Shown here piece by piece: positions 15,310 to 19,201 of a stretch of DNA of 19,201 nucleotides (positions within the stretch are counted from its first letter, which is position 1; each line of letters starts with the position of its first letter). Below the pieces are notes generated by a model, which made no database searches, was not told the DNA's origin, and saw only the letters and a program-made list of their open reading frames with translations. The stretch comes from JBFJKD01 sp041601945 (GTDB lineage: Bacteria > Pseudomonadota > Gammaproteobacteria > Pseudomonadales > Porticoccaceae), in contig JBFIHG010000043.1 of assembly GCA_041601945.1 (NCBI GenBank), forward strand, positions 1 through 19,201, read 5' to 3'. The position numbers and the translations under genes are program-made.

Positions 15310-16227
15310 ATGATAATATTTGCAGCCGATACCCACCGCGGACGCGTCCGGGAATACAACGAAGACTGTTACCACGCCGACCCGAATGCGGGCCTGTGGC
15401 TGGTAGCGGACGGTGTCGGTGGCCATACCGACGGCGAGCTGGCCAGCGCCATTACCAGCGAAGTCACCACAGACACCTATCGACGTACAGGTAACCTGGT
15501 CGGGGCCATACAAGCCGCCCATGCAGCCGTACTGGAAGCCATCGCGGAAAGAAACGGCGTGTCCAATATGGGCTCGACCATCGTGGCAATTGCTTTCAAG
15601 GGTATGGATTATCAAATTGCCTGGGTCGGCGACAGTAGAGCCTACCTGTGGAATGGCGCCCTGACATTATTGACTCGCGACCATTCTTACGTGGAGGCGT
15701 TAATCGACAAAGGGGCGATTACCCCGGAGGAAGCGTTGCACCACCCCAAACGCAACATCATTACCCAGTGTATTGGCATCACCGCCAAAGAGGGCCTTAA
15801 GGTTGACAGCGTGTCCGGCACGCTGGCCCCCGGAGAACAGATATTATTATGCAGTGATGGACTCAATGACGAACTGGATCAGGCCAAACTCGCCGCCATA
15901 CTGGCGCGCTCAAGTACGCCCGACACCCAGGTCGCGGAGCTAATGCAGACCGCGCTTGATGCTGGAGGCCGGGACAATGTCACGGTGCTAATCGTCGCAA
16001 CCCAACGGGATGCAGCCCAGAGCGGGAACGACGTTAGCACGCCCCAAAATAATGCCGCCGTATCTTCAACCCCGCTGTCCAGAGCAGATATGACCATTGT
16101 GCAAACCACACCGGTATTCGACACTGGGCAAACGGGTTTACTTGCCGCGCACCGAGGCAAGGTCGCGCTGTTGGCGACGGTCGTGGTTGTCGCATTGGTG
16201 ATTGCGGCCCTGTTATGGTCGGTGTAG
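15310..16227 (+). CDS. PP2C-family Ser/Thr protein phosphatase with C-terminal membrane anchor
   Basis: A 305-residue metal-dependent (PPM/PP2C) phosphatase of the bacterial Stp/PrpC type, expected to remove phosphate from Ser/Thr, most likely on the kinase encoded next and its targets. PP2C motifs occur in order: REYNED (14-19), VADGVGGH with metal-binding Asp34, WVGDSRAYLW, LLCSDGLND and GGRDNVTVLIV, so the metal-binding aspartates are all present. The catalytic domain ends near residue 232. A linker of about 50 residues rich in Ser, Thr, Asn and Gln follows, then a single hydrophobic helix (about 284-305) at the very C-terminus, so the enzyme is probably tail-anchored with the active site in the cytosol. 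Soluble PrpC-type enzymes lack this anchor. ATG 15310 fits the family N-terminus, although no good Shine-Dalgarno precedes it. Confidence 0.93.
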   Translation: MIIFAADTHRGRVREYNEDCYHADPNAGLWLVADGVGGHTDGELASAITSEVTTDTYRRTGNLVGAIQAAHAAVLEAIAERNGVSNMGSTIVAIAFKGMDYQIAWVGDSRAYLWNGALTLLTRDHSYVEALIDKGAITPEEALHHPKRNIITQCIGITAKEGLKVDSVSGTLAPGEQILLCSDGLNDELDQAKLAAILARSSTPDTQVAELMQTALDAGGRDNVTVLIVATQRDAAQSGNDVSTPQNNAAVSSTPLSRADMTIVQTTPVFDTGQTGLLAAHRGKVALLATVVVVALVIAALLWSV

Positions 16228-16256
16228 AGCACCCTACTATTAAGGGCCCACGTTGT

Positions 16257-16286
16257 AGCGCTGTCTGATTGACGAAGGGCTTTTTT
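16257..16286 (+). terminator. Weak terminator or attenuator candidate between phosphatase and kinase genes
   Basis: An imperfect hairpin (AGC at 16257-16259 with GCT at 16279-16281, and GTC with GAC around a TGATT loop) leads into TTTTTT at 16281-16286 within the 88-base gap. The stem has a mismatch and a bulge, so it would stop only part of the transcripts and could set the phosphatase to kinase ratio. Confidence 0.3.
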
Positions 16287-16315
16287 GTTAAAACGCTGAT
16301 ACGGATATTTACATT

Positions 16316-18049
16316 ATGGAAAAAATCGGAACACGGGTTGGTCGTTACGAAATTGTCGACTTCATCGGCTCTGGCGCCATGGCAGACGTTTACCGCACCC
16401 ACGACCCGGAAATCAATCGCTCCGCCGCGCTGAAGTTACTTAAGAAAGATCACCTGGTCGATCAGGAATATCTGAATCGATTTATCAAGGAGGCCAAGGC
16501 GGCTGGCGCCCTCACCCATCCGAATATCGTCACCGTCTACGATGTGGGTAAAATCGACGACAGTCCCTACATTATGATGGAACTTCTCGAAGGCTGTACG
16601 CTGACGGAGTTTCTACAGAACAACAATAAATTATCCATTAAAATGCTGCTCAACATTTCAATGCAGATCGCTAGCGCCCTCGATTATGCACACAACCAGG
16701 GCGTAGTACATCGCGACATTAAGCCCGACAATATTATTTTTCACGAACAACAAGGCAGCGTAAAAATAGCGGATTTCGGCATTGCTCGGTTCGGCGATTC
16801 GGAAGCCAAAGAAAAAACCCAGGCCGGCATGATTCTCGGCACGCCACGCTACATGTCTCCCGAACAGGCCAAGGGCGAAACCATTGATGGCCGCTCCGAT
16901 CTGTTTTCTCTGGGCGTCATCCTGTATGAGCTGCTAACCGGACACAAAGCGTTTGACGCCGAATCCATCCCCACTCTGATCATGCAGATTATTCAAAAAA
17001 ACCCTGCACCCATTCGCCAGTACTATCCGGATGCGCCCGCCGGACTGCAAAGCATCATCGCCAAACTGTTGCAGAAAAAACCTGAAAAGCGCTTCCAGAG
17101 CGGTGCCGAACTGTACGACGCCCTGGAAAAAGAATTGCGAGTCCTGCAGGACGACGACGATGCAAAAGACTACTTGCCGATGCAGGTAAAATGGACCGCA
17201 CTGATGGGCGGCGTGGTCGCCCTGATTATGGTTGTCAGTGTGCTGGTGGTGTTTCGTGTGCAGTCCCGAGTGCTCTCGGATCAGGTTATCGACGGCGGTG
17301 TCGCGTTAGCAAAGTTTATCGCTGCCGAAAGCGCGGTGCCGGTACTTGGCGAGGACTGGATTGGTCTCGAAACTCTGATTGAAGAAGCGGAAAAACGACA
17401 GACGTTTGCGTATATGACCGTGATTGATCACGACTCCATTGTGCGCATTGCAACTGACAAAACACTACTTGAGCAACCCTGGAACCCACCGCCTAACCGG
17501 GAAATTGTCGCCACACAAAACGATATGGTAATAGCCACCGTGTTAACTGCTGCAGGCGAAAATGTATTTACATTTACGACGCCGATCCTGTTTAACGGAG
17601 TGAATATTGGCAAGATCAATGTGGGCATCAGCAAAAATCGCCTAGAGGAAGTAAGAGCCATCACCAAACGCATTATGGCCTCCCTCGCCCTCACCGTGAT
17701 ACTGGCGGTCCTGGTGATTTTGTATTTCTTTAACAAACTGGTAGCAAAAAATTTACAGGTGATCCAACGCACCATTCAGGACTTCACTGCCGGCAACCAC
17801 AACATCCGCATTTCTCGTCCATGGAAAAATGAATTTGGCGCAGTAGCGTCAGCATTCAACGCCATGGCAGATGCCATTCATCATAGCGATGATGCCAAGT
17901 CTGCACAGGAACAAGATGACGCGCCCGACGCCGCAGATAAAGACTCGCCGCCGGAAAAGAAAACGGCTAGCGCTTCTGACCGCAAAGACCCAACCACATC
18001 GAGTGGCGATTACACGATTATAGATACCCGCATTAATGATCTGGATTGA
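16316..18049 (+). CDS. Hanks-type Ser/Thr protein kinase with periplasmic sensor and HAMP domain
   Basis: A 577-residue transmembrane receptor kinase. The cytosolic kinase domain covers about residues 11-275 and has every key residue: Gly loop IGSGAMADVY (17-26), Lys40, Glu59 of helix C, HRDIKPDN with Asp134 (an RD kinase), DFG from Asp153, and the activation segment ending GTPRYMSPE. A short acidic stretch leads to TM1 (about 293-313), then an extracytoplasmic domain of about 140 residues with a Cache/PAS-like pattern, TM2 (about 453-472), a HAMP-like segment (473 to about 523), and a charged, disordered tail ending TIIDTRINDLD. Unlike histidine kinases, the output domain precedes the sensor, and unlike PknB/PrkC there are no PASTA repeats. 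The ligand is unknown. It follows the phosphatase by 88 bases and overlaps the deacetylase gene by 14. Confidence 0.93.
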   Translation: MEKIGTRVGRYEIVDFIGSGAMADVYRTHDPEINRSAALKLLKKDHLVDQEYLNRFIKEAKAAGALTHPNIVTVYDVGKIDDSPYIMMELLEGCTLTEFLQNNNKLSIKMLLNISMQIASALDYAHNQGVVHRDIKPDNIIFHEQQGSVKIADFGIARFGDSEAKEKTQAGMILGTPRYMSPEQAKGETIDGRSDLFSLGVILYELLTGHKAFDAESIPTLIMQIIQKNPAPIRQYYPDAPAGLQSIIAKLLQKKPEKRFQSGAELYDALEKELRVLQDDDDAKDYLPMQVKWTALMGGVVALIMVVSVLVVFRVQSRVLSDQVIDGGVALAKFIAAESAVPVLGEDWIGLETLIEEAEKRQTFAYMTVIDHDSIVRIATDKTLLEQPWNPPPNREIVATQNDMVIATVLTAAGENVFTFTTPILFNGVNIGKINVGISKNRLEEVRAITKRIMASLALTVILAVLVILYFFNKLVAKNLQVIQRTIQDFTAGNHNIRISRPWKNEFGAVASAFNAMADAIHHSDDAKSAQEQDDAPDAADKDSPPEKKTASASDRKDPTTSSGDYTIIDTRINDLD

Positions 18050-19088
18050 CCGCTTACTACTGGTTGTTATTCTATTCAGTGCCGCCCTGAACCATTCGGC
18101 GCTGGCTTTTTCCTTTGCTGAGCGCTTAACGATAGGCAGCGAAATGGCGCGCAACGAATCCTTTGTTGTTGTGCGCCTGGGGGCGGGGCAATCGGTTGAG
18201 GATATCGCCCAACGTTATCTTGGCGCACGCAACCAGGCCTGGCAGATTTACGAGCTCAATGGTTACCCATCCGCCCACAACAGTCCACAAACTGGCCACA
18301 ACACCAATGTGGCGATTGGCAGCTTGTTAGCCGTGCCCCTCAAACCGGTAAATCCGTCCGGGGTCTTTGCCGATGGTTATCGGGCGATTCCCATACTGTG
18401 CTACCACCAGTTCTCCCCGGGGGCAAAAGCTCGCAATCAGCTTGCGGTCGCAGCACAGGTGTTTGAGGAACAACTTGCCTATCTGGCGCGCAATGGATTC
18501 CAGGTCATTCCCCTGACCGAACTCGACGGGATATTGTCGCGCAAACTACCGGTACCGGAGAAAACGGTGGTGCTGACGATCGACGACGGTTATCGCTCCA
18601 TCTACACCATTGCCTATCCACTACTCAAAAAATATAACTTCCCGGCTACAGTTTTTCTGTATACCGATTTCGTGGGCGGCGGCGCTGCGCTGAGCTGGCA
18701 GCAATTGCAGGAAATGCAAAACAGCGGCCTGATCGACGTGCAATCACATACCAAAACCCATACCAGCCTCGCCGTTACCGGCAACGACGCGAATCAAACC
18801 ACCTATAAGGCTCGGGTGCGCAACGAAATCCAGCAGGCCGAGCAGATGCTGAAACGGCATCTTGGCACAAAGCCCCGCTACCTGTCCTATCCCTACGGTG
18901 ACAGTAGCGACTACACCGTTGACGTCCTTAAACAATCGGGTTACGCACTGGCTATGACCGTAGAACGGGGCGCCAATGCTGCTTTTGCAGACCCCTATCT
19001 ACTGCGCCGCACCATGGTGTACAACAACCACACCCTCGACGATTTTAAGCAATTTGTGCACGGCTACGTGACTAAAAGTCTGCCATGA
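18036..19088 (+). CDS. Secreted polysaccharide deacetylase (CE4/NodB) with N-terminal LysM-like domain
   Basis: A 350-residue exported protein. A signal peptide of 24 residues ends at SALA with likely cleavage before Phe25. Residues about 41-103 look like a divergent LysM glycan-binding domain (VEDIAQRYLGARNQAWQIYELN). The NodB deacetylase domain starts near IPILCYH (118-124): TIDDGY gives Asp183-Asp184 (base and metal ligand), SHTKTH gives metal ligands His238 and His242, and YPYG (285-288) is motif 3. The family removes acetyl groups from chitin, peptidoglycan or poly-GlcNAc; the ILCYH start and overall layout recall the IcaB/PgaB side, but the substrate is not decided by sequence. ATG 18036 overlaps the kinase gene by 14 bases, and its stop overlaps the next start as ATGA. 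Confidence 0.9.
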   Translation: MIWIDRLLLVVILFSAALNHSALAFSFAERLTIGSEMARNESFVVVRLGAGQSVEDIAQRYLGARNQAWQIYELNGYPSAHNSPQTGHNTNVAIGSLLAVPLKPVNPSGVFADGYRAIPILCYHQFSPGAKARNQLAVAAQVFEEQLAYLARNGFQVIPLTELDGILSRKLPVPEKTVVLTIDDGYRSIYTIAYPLLKKYNFPATVFLYTDFVGGGAALSWQQLQEMQNSGLIDVQSHTKTHTSLAVTGNDANQTTYKARVRNEIQQAEQMLKRHLGTKPRYLSYPYGDSSDYTVDVLKQSGYALAMTVERGANAAFADPYLLRRTMVYNNHTLDDFKQFVHGYVTKSLP

Positions 19089-19201
19089 ATAGCTACGGCA
19101 GAGTTTCAGCACTGATTATTTTTATGACCCTGCTTCTGCAAGCCTGTGTCAGTCCACCGCCGAAGGAAAGCATCGAACAATATATCGCGGCACGAAAAAG
19201 C
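19085..19201 (+). CDS. Putative lipoprotein, N-terminal 39 codons only
   Basis: The ATG at 19085 overlaps the deacetylase stop in an ATGA arrangement, and the frame stays open to the window end. The N-terminus has a basic residue, a hydrophobic stretch (ALIIFMTLLL) and the lipobox LLQAC, so the mature protein should begin with a lipidated Cys at about residue 21, followed by VSPPPKESIEQYIAARK. That marks an envelope lipoprotein translated together with the deacetylase. The function lies in the part not present here. Confidence 0.75.
   Translation, partial: MNSYGRVSALIIFMTLLLQACVSPPPKESIEQYIAARKS

Noticed and set aside
1..19201. Mobile element, CRISPR, toxin-antitoxin or anti-phage system
   Set aside because: No transposase, integrase, repeat-spacer array, tRNA attachment site or defence-type domain is visible. 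The kinase and phosphatase are of the housekeeping-receptor type rather than defence type.

Overview
The window looks like chromosome from a gammaproteobacterium, most likely of the Pseudomonadales/Cellvibrionales type. This rests on gene order: gltA diverges from a leftward sdhCDAB-sucAB-lpd-sucCD block, with a dedicated dihydrolipoamide dehydrogenase between sucB and sucC as in Pseudomonas (E. coli keeps lpd elsewhere), and the proteins resemble their E. coli counterparts closely. The genus cannot be told from the sequence alone. I see no rRNA, tRNA, CRISPR array, insertion sequence, prophage gene or known defence system.

Positions 1-2329 (plus strand) hold the end of a NUDT19-like Nudix hydrolase gene and two crotonase-fold (enoyl-CoA hydratase/isomerase family) genes, a small CoA-thioester metabolism group. 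Positions 2357-13438 (minus strand) hold the TCA operon: succinate dehydrogenase (sdhC, D, A, B), the complete 2-oxoglutarate dehydrogenase complex (sucA E1, sucB E2, lpd E3) and succinyl-CoA synthetase (sucC, sucD). This carries carbon from 2-oxoglutarate through succinyl-CoA and succinate to fumarate and feeds electrons to ubiquinone. The operon appears to end at a Rho-independent terminator that lies inside the 3' end of the convergent second crotonase gene.

Positions 13439-13865 are a divergent control region with a good sigma70-type promoter for each direction: TTGTAT-N17-TATAAT towards sdhC and TTGACA-N16-TATAGT towards gltA. Citrate synthase (gltA) follows and ends at a clear terminator at about 15180-15206.

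Positions 15310-19201 (plus strand) hold a different kind of module: a PP2C-type protein phosphatase with a C-terminal membrane anchor, a Hanks-type Ser/Thr kinase with an N-terminal kinase domain followed by TM, extracytoplasmic sensor, TM and HAMP, a secreted LysM-like plus NodB-type polysaccharide deacetylase, and the first 39 codons of a lipoprotein. Overlaps of 14 and 4 bases join the last three genes, so this looks like an envelope-linked phosphosignalling operon. It is the least ordinary part of the window and the best candidate for a poorly described system; the link between kinase signalling and glycan deacetylation is inferred from gene neighbourhood and is not shown by the sequence.
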